DNA of 12,787 nucleotides from Aphodosoma sp045600865 (GTDB lineage Bacteria; Bacteroidota; Bacteroidia; Bacteroidales; Paludibacteraceae). Position 1 is the stretch's first letter. Every line of letters starts with the position of its first letter. This document shows, piece by piece, positions 1 to 7,623 of the stretch. A program made the position numbers and the translations under genes. The notes below the pieces were generated by a model. The model was given only the letters and a program-made list of their open reading frames with translations. It had not been told where the DNA came from and made no database searches. Where the stretch lies: the NCBI GenBank assembly GCA_045600865.1, contig JAZRYS010000155.1, positions 1-12,787 of the forward strand, read 5' to 3'.

Positions 1-150
1 ACGAGACCAAAAAAGCCTTGAAAGGGCGAAAGAGTATAGCGCAGGGTGTGAGCCCTGTGTAAAGATGGTCAATACGTTAATAGAGTGCCGTAGGTACGAC
101 AGAATTAAATAACACATACGGTGAAAATAAATGTGTCGTCCCTACTTAGG
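1..150. repeat. Non-coding, repeat-like extragenic stretch
   Basis: No gene is supported here; all frames carry early stops. It contains an imperfect inverted repeat: GTAGGTACGACA at 90-101 against TGTCGTCCCTAC at 134-145 (11 of 12 pair), and a small AGGG/CCCT hairpin near 43-56. The style resembles the dispersed non-coding elements seen downstream of genes in Prevotella and Bacteroides genomes, but I infer this from memory and cannot check copy number. Confidence 0.35.
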
Positions 151-160
151 GCCTTGAGTT

Positions 161-188
161 AATTATCAATTATCAATTATCAATTATT
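161..188 (+). repeat. Heptamer tandem repeat (AATTATC, four copies) before rsmE
   Basis: Three perfect AATTATC units are followed by AATTATT, ending 3 nt before the rsmE ATG. The tract occupies the ribosome-binding region. Bacteroidetes initiate on A/T-rich leaders without a Shine-Dalgarno, so copy-number slippage could change the leader or promoter spacing, though this is inference. Confidence 0.85.
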
Positions 189-191
189 GTA

Positions 192-896
192 ATGGATATC
201 TTCTACGAGAGAGATATTGAAAAGACACTGACCCTCGGTGAGGAGGAGTCGCAACACTGCATCAAGGTGATGCGGCACATTGTAGGCGACGAGATAGAGG
301 TGATAGACGGCATGGGACGACTCTTCCTCTGCCGCATAACCTCCGCACACCCAAAACGCACGGAAGTCCAGATAACCGAGACATGCGACAACTACGGCAC
401 ACACCCCTATCACCTCACAATGGCCGTTGCCCCAACGAAAAACATCGACCGCTTTGAATGGTTCGTCGAGAAAGCCGTCGAGATAGGTGTTGACCGCATA
501 ATCCCCCTGCTGTGCGACCATTCAGAAAGGAAAATAGTGAAACGCGACAGATTAGAGAAGATAGTCATATCAGCCTCCAAACAGAGCAGGAAGGCAAGGC
601 TGGCCATAGTCGATGAGATGACCAGGTTCGATGATTTCCTGAAAAAAGCCGGCAACACACAACTCATGATAGCCCATTGCGAAGAGGGATATGCCAAAGA
701 ATACCTGCCACAGATTGTCAGCCAGGGCAATGACATAACCGTCATGATAGGACCGGAGGGAGACTTCTCGCCCGAAGAGATTGAAAAGGTCATGAAACAC
801 GGCGGCAGAGGCATATCCCTTGGCGAAAGCCGCCTCCGCACAGAGACAGCAGCAGTCATGGCCGTTGCAATGGTGAATATAGCAAATTCATTATGA
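192..896 (+). CDS. rsmE: 16S rRNA (uracil-1498-N3)-methyltransferase RsmE
   Basis: RsmE is a SPOUT-class enzyme that methylates N3 of U1498 in 16S rRNA using S-adenosylmethionine, acting on the 30S subunit in the cytoplasm. The 234-residue length is normal for the family. The N-terminal part (about 1-70) matches the PUA-like RNA-binding domain, with the QHCIKVMRH segment at 21-29. The SPOUT knot signatures are present: IGPEG at 186-190 followed by DFSPEEIE, and SLGESRLRTETA at 209-220, which corresponds to the conserved LG-R-L-R-ETA motif binding the cofactor. The ATG at 192 lies just after a heptamer repeat with no Shine-Dalgarno. The stop overlaps the ruvC start by 4 nt (ATGA), so the two are translationally coupled. 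Family assignment is firm. Confidence 0.96.
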   Translation: MDIFYERDIEKTLTLGEEESQHCIKVMRHIVGDEIEVIDGMGRLFLCRITSAHPKRTEVQITETCDNYGTHPYHLTMAVAPTKNIDRFEWFVEKAVEIGVDRIIPLLCDHSERKIVKRDRLEKIVISASKQSRKARLAIVDEMTRFDDFLKKAGNTQLMIAHCEEGYAKEYLPQIVSQGNDITVMIGPEGDFSPEEIEKVMKHGGRGISLGESRLRTETAAVMAVAMVNIANSL

Positions 897-1456
897 ATCA
901 GACAGAGACAATAATATTAGGCGTTGACCCAGGAACGAACTATATGGGCTACGGAGTGATAAGCGTTGTCGGGCGGAAAGCCAGTTTCGTCGCGCATGGC
1001 GTGATCGACCTTCACCGCATAACCGACCCCTACCTGACGCTCAACACCATCTTCACCGAGATAACACGTGTCATCGAGACCTACCTGCCCGACGAGATGG
1101 CCATCGAGGCGCCATTCTTCGGCAAGAACGTACAGTCCATGCTCAAGCTCGGCCGTGCGCAGGGCGTTGCCATAGCAGCAGCCATGCAGCGGCAGATACC
1201 CATTCACGAATACGCACCGCTCAAGATAAAGATGGCCATAACCGGCAACGGCTCAGCCAGCAAGGAGCAGGTGGCAGGTATGCTTCAGCGGCTGCTCCAC
1301 CTGCCAGCCGACGATATGCCAGCGCATCTTGACGCCACAGACGCCCTCGGGGCAGCCTATTGCCACTACATCCAGAAGTCCCGTCCGGAAGTCGATGGCA
1401 GGCACTACTCCTCGTGGAAAGATTTCGTGAGCAAGAATCCAGACAAGATAAAATAA
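893..1456 (+). CDS. ruvC: Holliday junction resolvase RuvC
   Basis: RuvC is the endonuclease that cuts Holliday junctions symmetrically after RuvAB branch migration in homologous recombination. The 187-residue protein has the RNase H-like fold signatures: LGVDPG with catalytic Asp12, AIEAPFFGKN with Glu72, and HLDATDALG with Asp147 and Asp150, giving the complete DEDD metal-binding set. The ATG overlaps the rsmE stop by 4 nt, so the pair forms one operon. A hairpin begins 1 nt after the stop codon and probably ends the transcript. The C-terminal extension after the last acidic motif (about 30 residues) is typical of Bacteroidetes RuvC. Assignment is firm. Confidence 0.97.
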   Translation: MNQTETIILGVDPGTNYMGYGVISVVGRKASFVAHGVIDLHRITDPYLTLNTIFTEITRVIETYLPDEMAIEAPFFGKNVQSMLKLGRAQGVAIAAAMQRQIPIHEYAPLKIKMAITGNGSASKEQVAGMLQRLLHLPADDMPAHLDATDALGAAYCHYIQKSRPEVDGRHYSSWKDFVSKNPDKIK

Positions 1457-1483
1457 GAGAGAGTTTCACCATGAAACCCTCTC
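1457..1483. terminator. Hairpin between ruvC and tRNA-Leu, probably bidirectional
   Basis: GAGAG-A-GTTTC pairs with GAAAC-C-CTCTC across a 5-nt loop. In the minus-strand RNA the internal mismatch becomes a G-U pair, giving an 11-bp stem followed by TTATTTTAT. It sits directly between the ruvC stop and the 3' end of the convergent tRNA gene, so it can serve both. Confidence 0.65.
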
Positions 1484-1489
1484 ATTTCG

Positions 1490-1571
1490 TACGGCATAAG
1501 GGACTCGAACCCCCACGCCCGAAGGCACCAGATCCTAAGTCTGGAACGTCTACCAATTCCGCCAATGCCGC
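1490..1571 (-). tRNA. tRNA-Leu, anticodon UAG
   Basis: Read on the minus strand, the gene starts GCGGCAT and ends ATGCCGT plus discriminator A, forming a 7-bp acceptor stem with a G-U first pair. The anticodon stem is CCAGA/TCTGG with loop CTTAGGA, placing TAG at 34-36 (reads CUA, Leu). The long variable arm GCC-TTCG-GGC marks a class II tRNA. The T arm has loop TTCGAGT. CCA is not encoded, as is common in Bacteroidetes. A consensus promoter lies upstream and a hairpin terminator downstream. Confidence 0.95.
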
Positions 1572-1601
1572 ATGACCCGACAACGTGTCAGAAATCGGCT
1601 G

Positions 1602-1632
1602 CAAAGGTACAAACTTTTTCGGACATGGCAAA
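1602..1632 (-). promoter_or_regulatory. Bacteroidetes-type promoter for tRNA-Leu
   Basis: On the minus strand, TTTG (1632-1629), 19 nt, then TACCTTTG (1609-1602) exactly match the primary-sigma consensus TTTG-N19-TAnnTTTG of Bacteroidetes. Transcription would start near 1597, about 25 nt before the tRNA. Confidence 0.85.
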
Positions 1633-1667
1633 ATAAATTCGATTAAAAATTAAATCATCAAGTCAAT

Positions 1668-2117
1668 ATGAAAAAAGCGTATTTGATATCATCGATTGTA
1701 GCAGCATTCATACTCGCAAGTTGCAACGACAAGGCGAAAGATGTTGAACAGCCAACAATAGACACCGACCCGTCAGAACTGGTGAATGTCACGGTCGATT
1801 TCAACAGCATGGAGACAGACACCGTTTACAACTACAAAGGAGGCGACAACATGGTGCTGTCGAAGATGGCACCTCTCGGCGACAACAAAGCCATTTACAG
1901 CATAGTGCCCCCAGGCTCCAGCGTAGGCTATCACACCCACGAGACAGACATGGAGATAGTGTATGTGCTGCAAGGCACAGCCACCGTCAGGATGGACAGC
2001 ACGACATTGATCTATACCCCCGGCATGGTGCACTACTGTCCCAAGGGACGTAGCCACAGCATAAGCAACCTCGGCCAGGAAGACCTCGTCTCCTTCAACG
2101 TGATAGCGGCACAGTGA
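1668..2117 (+). CDS. Cupin-domain lipoprotein
   Basis: The 149-residue protein begins with a lipoprotein signal: two lysines, a hydrophobic stretch, and the lipobox LASC with lipidated Cys19, so it is probably anchored on the periplasmic side of a membrane. A single cupin barrel fills residues 60-149. Motif 1 has His89, His91, Glu96 and Gly103; motif 2 is G119-X5-P125-X-G127-X2-H130-X3-N134, so all four canonical metal ligands are present. Cupins of this kind bind a divalent metal and may be enzymes or ligand sensors; the substrate cannot be read from sequence. It stands alone: the tRNA upstream is divergent and 42 nt separate it from the next gene. I see no clear promoter consensus in front of it. 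Confidence 0.88.
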   Translation: MKKAYLISSIVAAFILASCNDKAKDVEQPTIDTDPSELVNVTVDFNSMETDTVYNYKGGDNMVLSKMAPLGDNKAIYSIVPPGSSVGYHTHETDMEIVYVLQGTATVRMDSTTLIYTPGMVHYCPKGRSHSISNLGQEDLVSFNVIAAQ

Positions 2118-2159
2118 TTTTCTGCATTTTTCAGTGTTAAAACAACAAAACGAAGCAAT

Positions 2160-3014
2160 ATGACGAACAAAACTGAAATTAAACTATTTGAGACAAGACA
2201 AGTGCGAACAGCATGGAACGAAGAGGAAGAACAATGGTATTTCTCTATTGTTGATGTGGTTGCTGTCCTTACAGATAGTAAAGATCCTCAAGCCTATTGG
2301 CGTAAGTTGAAACAAAGATTAAAACAAGAAGGAAATGAAACCGTGACAAGTTGTCACGCTTTGAAAATGCTTGCTGCGGATGGCAAATTGCGTCTCACTG
2401 ATGTCGCCACTACTGAACAACTTTTTAGACTTATTCAGTCTATACCATCGCCAAAGGCAGAGCCATTCAAACTATGGATGGCAGAAGTTGCTGCTCAACG
2501 TCTTGACCAGTTGGCAGACCCAGAACTCAGCATCAACCAGGCACTCGAAGACTACAAACGTCTTGGCTACAGCGATAACTGGATAAACCAACGTCTCAAA
2601 AGCATCGAGATACGCAAGGATCTAACAGACCAGTGGAAACTCCATAATGTTCAGGAAGGAACGCAATATGCCACACTCACAGACATAATCTATCAGGCTT
2701 GGGCAGGGAGAACCGCAAAGCAATACAAGCAGCTCAAAGGACTTAAGAAAGAAAACCTTCGCGACAACATGACCAACGAGGAACTTGTATTGAACATGCT
2801 GGCGGAACTCTCCACCACCAGCATCACCAAGGCAAAAGACCCGCAGACCCTCGAAGACAACATGCAATGTGCTGCCGAAGGCGGCAACGTCGCTCGTGTC
2901 GCCCGCAAAGAACTTGAGGCAAAGACAGGAAAATCAGTAGTTTCACCATTGAGTGCAAAACGCTTCTTTGAAGGGCAGAAGCCAAAAGAGATTGATGAGA
3001 AGGACTCTTTGTAA
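2160..3014 (+). CDS. Bro-N / DinD-like protein
   Basis: This 284-residue protein has an N-terminal region (about 8-105) resembling the Bro-N domain of phage antirepressors, with the segment WYFSIVDVVAVLT and a YWRKLKQRLK basic helix. The C-terminal half (about 180-270) resembles E. coli DinD: a KQLKGLKKENLRDNMTNEEL block followed by a helical AEGGNVARVARKELEAKTG region. DinD is DNA-damage inducible and in E. coli antagonises RecA filaments; Bro-N proteins bind DNA. Applying either role here is inference. There is no signal peptide or membrane segment, so it is cytoplasmic. The first third is visibly more A/T rich than the rest, which hints at a mosaic or acquired gene. It ends 233 nt before the first possible cas9 start codon, with a 28-bp palindrome in the gap. 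Confidence 0.8.
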   Translation: MTNKTEIKLFETRQVRTAWNEEEEQWYFSIVDVVAVLTDSKDPQAYWRKLKQRLKQEGNETVTSCHALKMLAADGKLRLTDVATTEQLFRLIQSIPSPKAEPFKLWMAEVAAQRLDQLADPELSINQALEDYKRLGYSDNWINQRLKSIEIRKDLTDQWKLHNVQEGTQYATLTDIIYQAWAGRTAKQYKQLKGLKKENLRDNMTNEELVLNMLAELSTTSITKAKDPQTLEDNMQCAAEGGNVARVARKELEAKTGKSVVSPLSAKRFFEGQKPKEIDEKDSL

Positions 3015-3022
3015 CGCTGGTT

Positions 3023-3050
3023 TTAATTATGGCGAATTCGCCATAATTAA
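3023..3050. repeat. Perfect 28-bp palindrome
   Basis: TTAATTATGGCGAA and its exact reverse complement meet at a GAATTC centre with no loop. It begins 8 nt after the Bro-N/DinD-like stop codon. There is no T tract, so it is a poor canonical terminator, although in RNA it would still fold. It may be a dispersed extragenic palindrome, a binding site for a dimeric regulator, or a terminator. Confidence 0.85.
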
Positions 3051-3113
3051 ACTGAGTGAATGACCACATGAAAATTTACGGACAATCATATCGCTCAAAA
3101 CAATTATTTTTCG

Positions 3114-3121
3114 TAACTTTG
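3114..3121 (+). promoter_or_regulatory. Possible -7 box upstream of the tracrRNA/cas9 region
   Basis: TAACTTTG matches the -7 consensus TAnnTTTG, but no TTG or TTTG lies 19-21 nt upstream. If used, it would give a transcript antisense to the whole tracrRNA and running into cas9. Confidence 0.3.
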
Positions 3122-3127
3122 CAGTCG

Positions 3128-3152
3128 AAAAAAACAGCTCCACGCACGGAGC
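3128..3152 (-). terminator. Rho-independent terminator of tracrRNA
   Basis: On the minus strand, GCTCC-GTGCGT-GGAGC (3152-3137) forms a 5-bp stem followed by TG and seven T residues (3134-3128). It also forms the last stem-loop of the mature tracrRNA. Confidence 0.85.
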
Positions 3153-3186
3153 GCAGAGCTTAGAGATTCTTCGGCTTATAGCCTTG

Positions 3187-3216
3187 TTGTGAAAAGTCTT
3201 TCACTTAGTATCTTTT
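3187..3216 (+). promoter_or_regulatory. Repeat-derived candidate promoter for cas9
   Basis: On the plus strand the anti-repeat preserves TTG (3187-3189), 19 nt, then TATCTTTT (3209-3216), close to the Bacteroidetes consensus TTG-N19-TAnnTTTG, with only the last G replaced. Transcription would begin near 3222, about 55 nt before the cas9 ATG. The same layout occurs in every CRISPR repeat. This is the best cas9 promoter candidate I see, but it is not proven. Confidence 0.45.
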
Positions 3217-3223
3217 TCGAGTG

Positions 3224-3254
3224 CAAAGGTAGTAAGATTTTCTGACGTGACAAA
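3224..3254 (-). promoter_or_regulatory. tracrRNA promoter
   Basis: On the minus strand, TTTG (3254-3251), 19 nt, then TACCTTTG (3231-3224) match the Bacteroidetes consensus exactly. The -33 element lies between the GTG at 3247 and the ATG at 3277. That is one more reason to prefer the ATG as the cas9 start. Confidence 0.85.
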
Positions 3255-3276
3255 GAAAAAAACAAAAAATTATTAT

Positions 3277-6200
3277 ATGGCAGGTAAAGTTTTAGGTATT
3301 GATTTGGGAACCAGTTCAATAGGGTTAAGCATTAGGGATACAGACGTTGAAGGAAAAGTATCAGAACAGCTCGATTTTTTCACTTCCGTGATATTCGAAG
3401 CGGGTGTAGGCGTTGACAAGACAGGCGAATTTTCACGCGCAGCCGAGAGAAGATCACATCGTTCATCCAGAAGACTGAACCAGGCAAGACGTTACAGGAT
3501 ATGGCGCACACTGGAGGTTTTGATTGAATACGGATATTGTCCGTTGAGCAAAGAGGACCTGGAAAGATGGACGACATACGACAAAACACGAGACATGCAC
3601 CGTGAATATCCTATCTGGGCTGACCACTTCGAGAAATGGGTCAGGCTTGACTTCAATTGTGACGGGAAACCAGACTACACCTCACCATACCAGTTGAGAG
3701 AAGAACTTGCCACACATAAAATAGATTTAACCAATCAGACAGAACGCTATAAATTAGGCCGTGCGTTATACCATATTGCACAGCACAGAGGTTTCAAGTC
3801 AAGCAAAGGTGAAACCATCAACGAGCAGGAGAATGAACAAGAAGGTGAAGATTTGGCAGAGAGCATGGAGAAATCCGAGTTGAAGAAATGCGGAAAGTTG
3901 CAGGAGTACATGGACTTGAACCATTGTCCTACTGCAGGATGCGCTTTCGCCAAGATGGAACGAGAAGGAATAAGGGTAAGAGCGAATACTGATTTCCAAG
4001 CAGTACGAGATCTGTATGAGAAAGAGGTGAAAACCATATTCGAAACGCAGGAAATTGATGCTACCGAAGGATTTGGAAAGGCAATTCTAAGCAAAAAGAA
4101 AGGCGAAGGAAGCATCTTCTTCAAACGTCCTTTACGCTCGCAGAAAGGCACTGTCGGCAAGTGCACTCTTGAAAAGAACAAAACACGTTGTCCTTTGAGC
4201 AGACCTGAATTCGAGGTATTCAGGGCATGGTCGCTGATAAACAACATCCGATACACCACAAGCGAGCATGGCGAAGAGAAAGAATTGACACTCGAAGAGA
4301 AGGAAAATCTGTTCAATACCGTATTCACAAGAGCGAAAAAGACCTTCAAATTCGAAGATATAACCAAACACCTGAAGAAAGAAAAAGGCGAGTTATATAA
4401 GTTGAACTACAAAGACAAGACTGTAGTATCAGGTTGTCCTGTAGTAAACAAGTTAAAGACTCTTCTCGGCGAGAATTGGGAAACAGCAACAGTGAAAGGC
4501 AACAGCATCCGGCAAGCTGTCAAAACATACAATTATGAAGAACTGTGGCATAAATGTTTTGAGGCAGAAGACGCTGATGAAGTGCTGGAATTTGTTGAGC
4601 ATCACATTGACGTAGAAGACAAATCAGATTTCGGAAAGAAAATGGTACGTCTATGGGGTGCAATGGGCGAAGGTTATTCAAATCTCAGTCTGAAAGCAAT
4701 AAACAACATCAATCGTGTTTTGCGTGAAGGAATGATCTATACTGATGCTGTTCTCTGGGCAAAGGTGGCTGATATTGTTGGAGAGGATGTCTGGGAAAAG
4801 GAGAAAAACATCATGCTCGACTCATACGAAGGCATCAAGTATGAGACTGACAGGACGAGAAGAAGCGTAAAGTTGGCGAATGAAATGATTGCCAAATACA
4901 AAGTATTGTCCGAAGAGGAGAAAGACATCTACAAAGATGGGGATTATGTCTTGGACGATAACGACAGGAAAGAAATCAAGGACACTGCCTTTGAAATGTT
5001 GACGAAAGAAGGCTGGAAAAGGCTCAGCGAGCAGGAACAGAAGGACATGCTGGATGGTGCGGCAATATTATATCAGAAGTGCCTGAATAGCAAGGACAAA
5101 GAATATGCAAAAGTACCTAAACTGACTGATGGCATTGCCTCTTTCCTCGAAGAGCAATATTGTAATTCCATTAAAAAGAACTACAAATGCAAGATTGCAG
5201 AGGTATTGTACCATCCTTCAGCAATAAACATCTATGCTCCTCAGAAAGAGAAAAACGTCATGCATAATGGAATGCTGCTGTCAAAGAAGCTATTGGGCTC
5301 TCCAGCAACAGACGTATTCAAGAATCCAATGGTCATGAGGGTACTTCACACGCTGAGACGGCATATCAATCAACTGATTCTGGATGGCAAGATAGATGAA
5401 GACACCAGAGTGGTAGTAGAGATGGCTCGTGAGTTGAACGATGCAAACGCAAGATGGGCAATCGAGACTTACCAACGTGAACGAGAGACAGAGAATGCTG
5501 TCATGCGGAAAAGAATGGAAGAACTATTTCCTGGCAGGGTTATCAACGAAACAGACATCCAGAAATGCAGACTGCTGCTCGAGCAGGCAATGCTTGACAA
5601 GAACTGTGAAAACCTAAAGGCACTGCAAAAGCATGTCAAGGAGCTCAAATCCAAGGATGCTCAATATGGCAAAGATCTTACAAAATACAGTCTCTGGCTT
5701 GAGCAGAACTGCAAGAGTATCTATACAGGCAATCCGATACGTTTGTCTGAATTGTTCGACAACACCAAATATGACATAGAACACACTATTCCAAGAAGTC
5801 TCTGTTTTGATGACTCTCTCGCAAACAAGACAATATGCGAAGCAGATTACAACAGAAACGTCAAGAAGAACCGGATTCCTTCTGAATTGGGAAATGATTT
5901 CGAGGCAATCAAGATGCGAATCCAACCTTGGATAGAAAGAAGAAATGCAATGAAAGAACTTATAGAGTTCTGGAAAGGTGAATCCAAGAAGGCTGCTGCA
6001 GGAACTGACCGTAAGAATCAATGTGTTCGTCAGCAACACCTGTGGCGTATGGAATATGATTACTGGAACGACAAGGTTAGCCGTTTTCTGATGGAGCGAG
6101 ACAAGGTCGGTGAAGGTTTCAGAAACAGCCAGTTGGTTGATACACGAATCATATCCAAATACGCATTCCATTTCCTTAAGACAGTCTTCTCGAAAGTCGA

Positions 6201-7623
6201 AGTGCAACGAGGCAACATGACTGCCAACTTCCGCAAAGCATTCGGGATACAGGATATCGAGGAAAAGAAAAGCCGCGACAAACATTCTCACCATGCCATA
6301 GATGCAACCATGCTTACGTTGATACCAACGAACAAGAAGAGAGACCGTATGCTTGAGTTGTTCTATGATATTGAAGAAAAGAAAGAATTATTAAAAGGAG
6401 AAACTAATCCAAAAAAGATATCTGAACTGAGTTATGATATTGATAAAGAAGAGAAGGAATTTGGAGCTTGGAAAAAACAATGCAACATACATGGCGTAGG
6501 CGAAGTGGCAGAGTTCATCGAAGACAATATTCTTATTCGTCATGATTCAAAAGACAGAGCATTGACTCCGACAAAGAAGAAGATACGTGTCCGTGGTAAG
6601 ATTAAAAAAGACGAGAATGGCAATGTCAGGTATATGACCGGTGATGCTATCAGAGGAAGATTGCATAAGGAAACTTACTTTGGTGCTATTAAGTACCCTC
6701 TTACTGACAACGATGGGGAGATAATGATGCAAAATGGGCAATACGTCTATGAGAAAGACAAGGAGGGTAATGAAGTTGTCACAATGGTTGTTCGTGTTCT
6801 TTTGAACTCGTTAGCCAAATACGAAGATATTGACATCATAGTAGATCCAAATGTCCGCAGAAGCGTTAAAACTGCTATTGATAAGAAAATGTCAGAAGGA
6901 GTGAAATTTGCTGATGCCATCAATAGTGAAATATACATGATTGACCAAACAGGCAAAGAAGTAAAAGAAGATAAGAATGGCAGGAAATTAAGACCTATCA
7001 GACATGTCAGATGCAAAGTAAAGGCTGGAATGGGTTTCTTCACCATGCAAAAAGCTTTGTCTATAAGAAAACAGACATACAAGTCAGCAATACCATATAA
7101 AAACCATGTCTATGCACAAAACGACGGCAATTATCTCTGCCTTGTGTATGAAGGAGAAAAGAAAGGCAAGATAAAACGCAAAATGGCCTTTGTGAACTAT
7201 TTTGAAGTGGCTCAAATGAGAGTCAAAAGTGTTGCCGAACTTTGCAACAAAGCGAACTATGCAAGAATGGAATATAATGGTATAGATTATAAGTTGAAGT
7301 ACGTATTAAAGACAGGAACACATGTTCTTATGATAGATGACAAGGTTGACGACATAAGAGAACTGAATCAAAATCAATTGAACAAGAGATTGTTCGTTGT
7401 TTATAAATTTAACAAGACAGGTTCTGAGATACTTTACTTACAAAATAGTTTGGAAGCAAGAAGTAATGAAAAAATATCAAAAGAAGGACTTAAAATAGAT
7501 GGTGAACCAACATTTGATTCGACTAAAAACCAACATCGATTGAAATTAACTGCTGACAGTTGCAATTTCATAGTAGAAGGCATTGATTTTGAGATAACCA
7601 CAAATGGAATAGAATTCAAATGA
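3277..7623 (+). CDS. cas9: Type II-C CRISPR-associated endonuclease Cas9
   Basis: This is the RNA-guided DNA endonuclease of the locus. With the ATG at 3277 the protein has 1,448 residues, normal for Bacteroidetes II-C Cas9; a GTG at 3247 would add 10 residues (MTKKKTKNYY) but would run through the tracrRNA -33 box. RuvC-I is KVLGIDLGTSSIG with Asp9. An arginine-rich bridge helix covers about 54-77. RuvC-II is VVVEMAREL with Glu715. The HNH domain has YDIEHTIPRS with His836 and the downstream NKTI and NRN asparagines; the residue before the His is Glu, where S. pyogenes Cas9 has Asp. RuvC-III is HSHHAIDA with His1006 and Asp1009. The remaining C-terminal 440 residues hold the PAM-reading region. 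All catalytic residues are intact, so the enzyme should be active. The stop overlaps cas1 by 4 nt. Confidence 0.98.
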   Translation: MAGKVLGIDLGTSSIGLSIRDTDVEGKVSEQLDFFTSVIFEAGVGVDKTGEFSRAAERRSHRSSRRLNQARRYRIWRTLEVLIEYGYCPLSKEDLERWTTYDKTRDMHREYPIWADHFEKWVRLDFNCDGKPDYTSPYQLREELATHKIDLTNQTERYKLGRALYHIAQHRGFKSSKGETINEQENEQEGEDLAESMEKSELKKCGKLQEYMDLNHCPTAGCAFAKMEREGIRVRANTDFQAVRDLYEKEVKTIFETQEIDATEGFGKAILSKKKGEGSIFFKRPLRSQKGTVGKCTLEKNKTRCPLSRPEFEVFRAWSLINNIRYTTSEHGEEKELTLEEKENLFNTVFTRAKKTFKFEDITKHLKKEKGELYKLNYKDKTVVSGCPVVNKLKTLLGENWETATVKGNSIRQAVKTYNYEELWHKCFEAEDADEVLEFVEHHIDVEDKSDFGKKMVRLWGAMGEGYSNLSLKAINNINRVLREGMIYTDAVLWAKVADIVGEDVWEKEKNIMLDSYEGIKYETDRTRRSVKLANEMIAKYKVLSEEEKDIYKDGDYVLDDNDRKEIKDTAFEMLTKEGWKRLSEQEQKDMLDGAAILYQKCLNSKDKEYAKVPKLTDGIASFLEEQYCNSIKKNYKCKIAEVLYHPSAINIYAPQKEKNVMHNGMLLSKKLLGSPATDVFKNPMVMRVLHTLRRHINQLILDGKIDEDTRVVVEMARELNDANARWAIETYQRERETENAVMRKRMEELFPGRVINETDIQKCRLLLEQAMLDKNCENLKALQKHVKELKSKDAQYGKDLTKYSLWLEQNCKSIYTGNPIRLSELFDNTKYDIEHTIPRSLCFDDSLANKTICEADYNRNVKKNRIPSELGNDFEAIKMRIQPWIERRNAMKELIEFWKGESKKAAAGTDRKNQCVRQQHLWRMEYDYWNDKVSRFLMERDKVGEGFRNSQLVDTRIISKYAFHFLKTVFSKVEVQRGNMTANFRKAFGIQDIEEKKSRDKHSHHAIDATMLTLIPTNKKRDRMLELFYDIEEKKELLKGETNPKKISELSYDIDKEEKEFGAWKKQCNIHGVGEVAEFIEDNILIRHDSKDRALTPTKKKIRVRGKIKKDENGNVRYMTGDAIRGRLHKETYFGAIKYPLTDNDGEIMMQNGQYVYEKDKEGNEVVTMVVRVLLNSLAKYEDIDIIVDPNVRRSVKTAIDKKMSEGVKFADAINSEIYMIDQTGKEVKEDKNGRKLRPIRHVRCKVKAGMGFFTMQKALSIRKQTYKSAIPYKNHVYAQNDGNYLCLVYEGEKKGKIKRKMAFVNYFEVAQMRVKSVAELCNKANYARMEYNGIDYKLKYVLKTGTHVLMIDDKVDDIRELNQNQLNKRLFVVYKFNKTGSEILYLQNSLEARSNEKISKEGLKIDGEPTFDSTKNQHRLKLTADSCNFIVEGIDFEITTNGIEFK

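Larger units (their letters stand above)
3125..3219 (-). ncRNA. tracrRNA of the type II-C CRISPR system
   Basis: Read on the minus strand, the RNA has every expected element in order. The anti-repeat (about 3221-3186) is complementary to the 5' part of the crRNA repeat: CACAAC pairs with GTTGTG, GAAAG with CTTTC, and the 12-nt AAAAGATACTAA with TTAGTATCTTTT, with bulges between. Next comes the nexus hairpin GGCT-ATA-AGCC preceded by AA (3183-3173), then a linker, then a terminal hairpin with a T tract. The start is placed about 5 nt after a consensus promoter. The RNA pairs with pre-crRNA, supports its processing and locks crRNA into Cas9. Its 5' end faces the cas9 start, so the two are divergent. 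The length of about 95 nt is normal. The exact 5' end is inferred. Confidence 0.9.

Noticed and set aside
410..859. 149-codon minus-strand frame over rsmE
   Set aside because: It is a shadow of rsmE, whose SPOUT motifs are intact on the plus strand.
3247..3276. GTG start adding 10 residues to Cas9
   Set aside because: The extension is lysine-rich low complexity overlapping the tracrRNA -33 box, and the RuvC-I motif sits at its normal distance from the ATG at 3277.
5614..6294. 226-codon frame opposite cas9
   Set aside because: It lies antisense to the HNH and RuvC-III region, which has intact catalytic motifs; no domain or promoter is seen in the antisense product.
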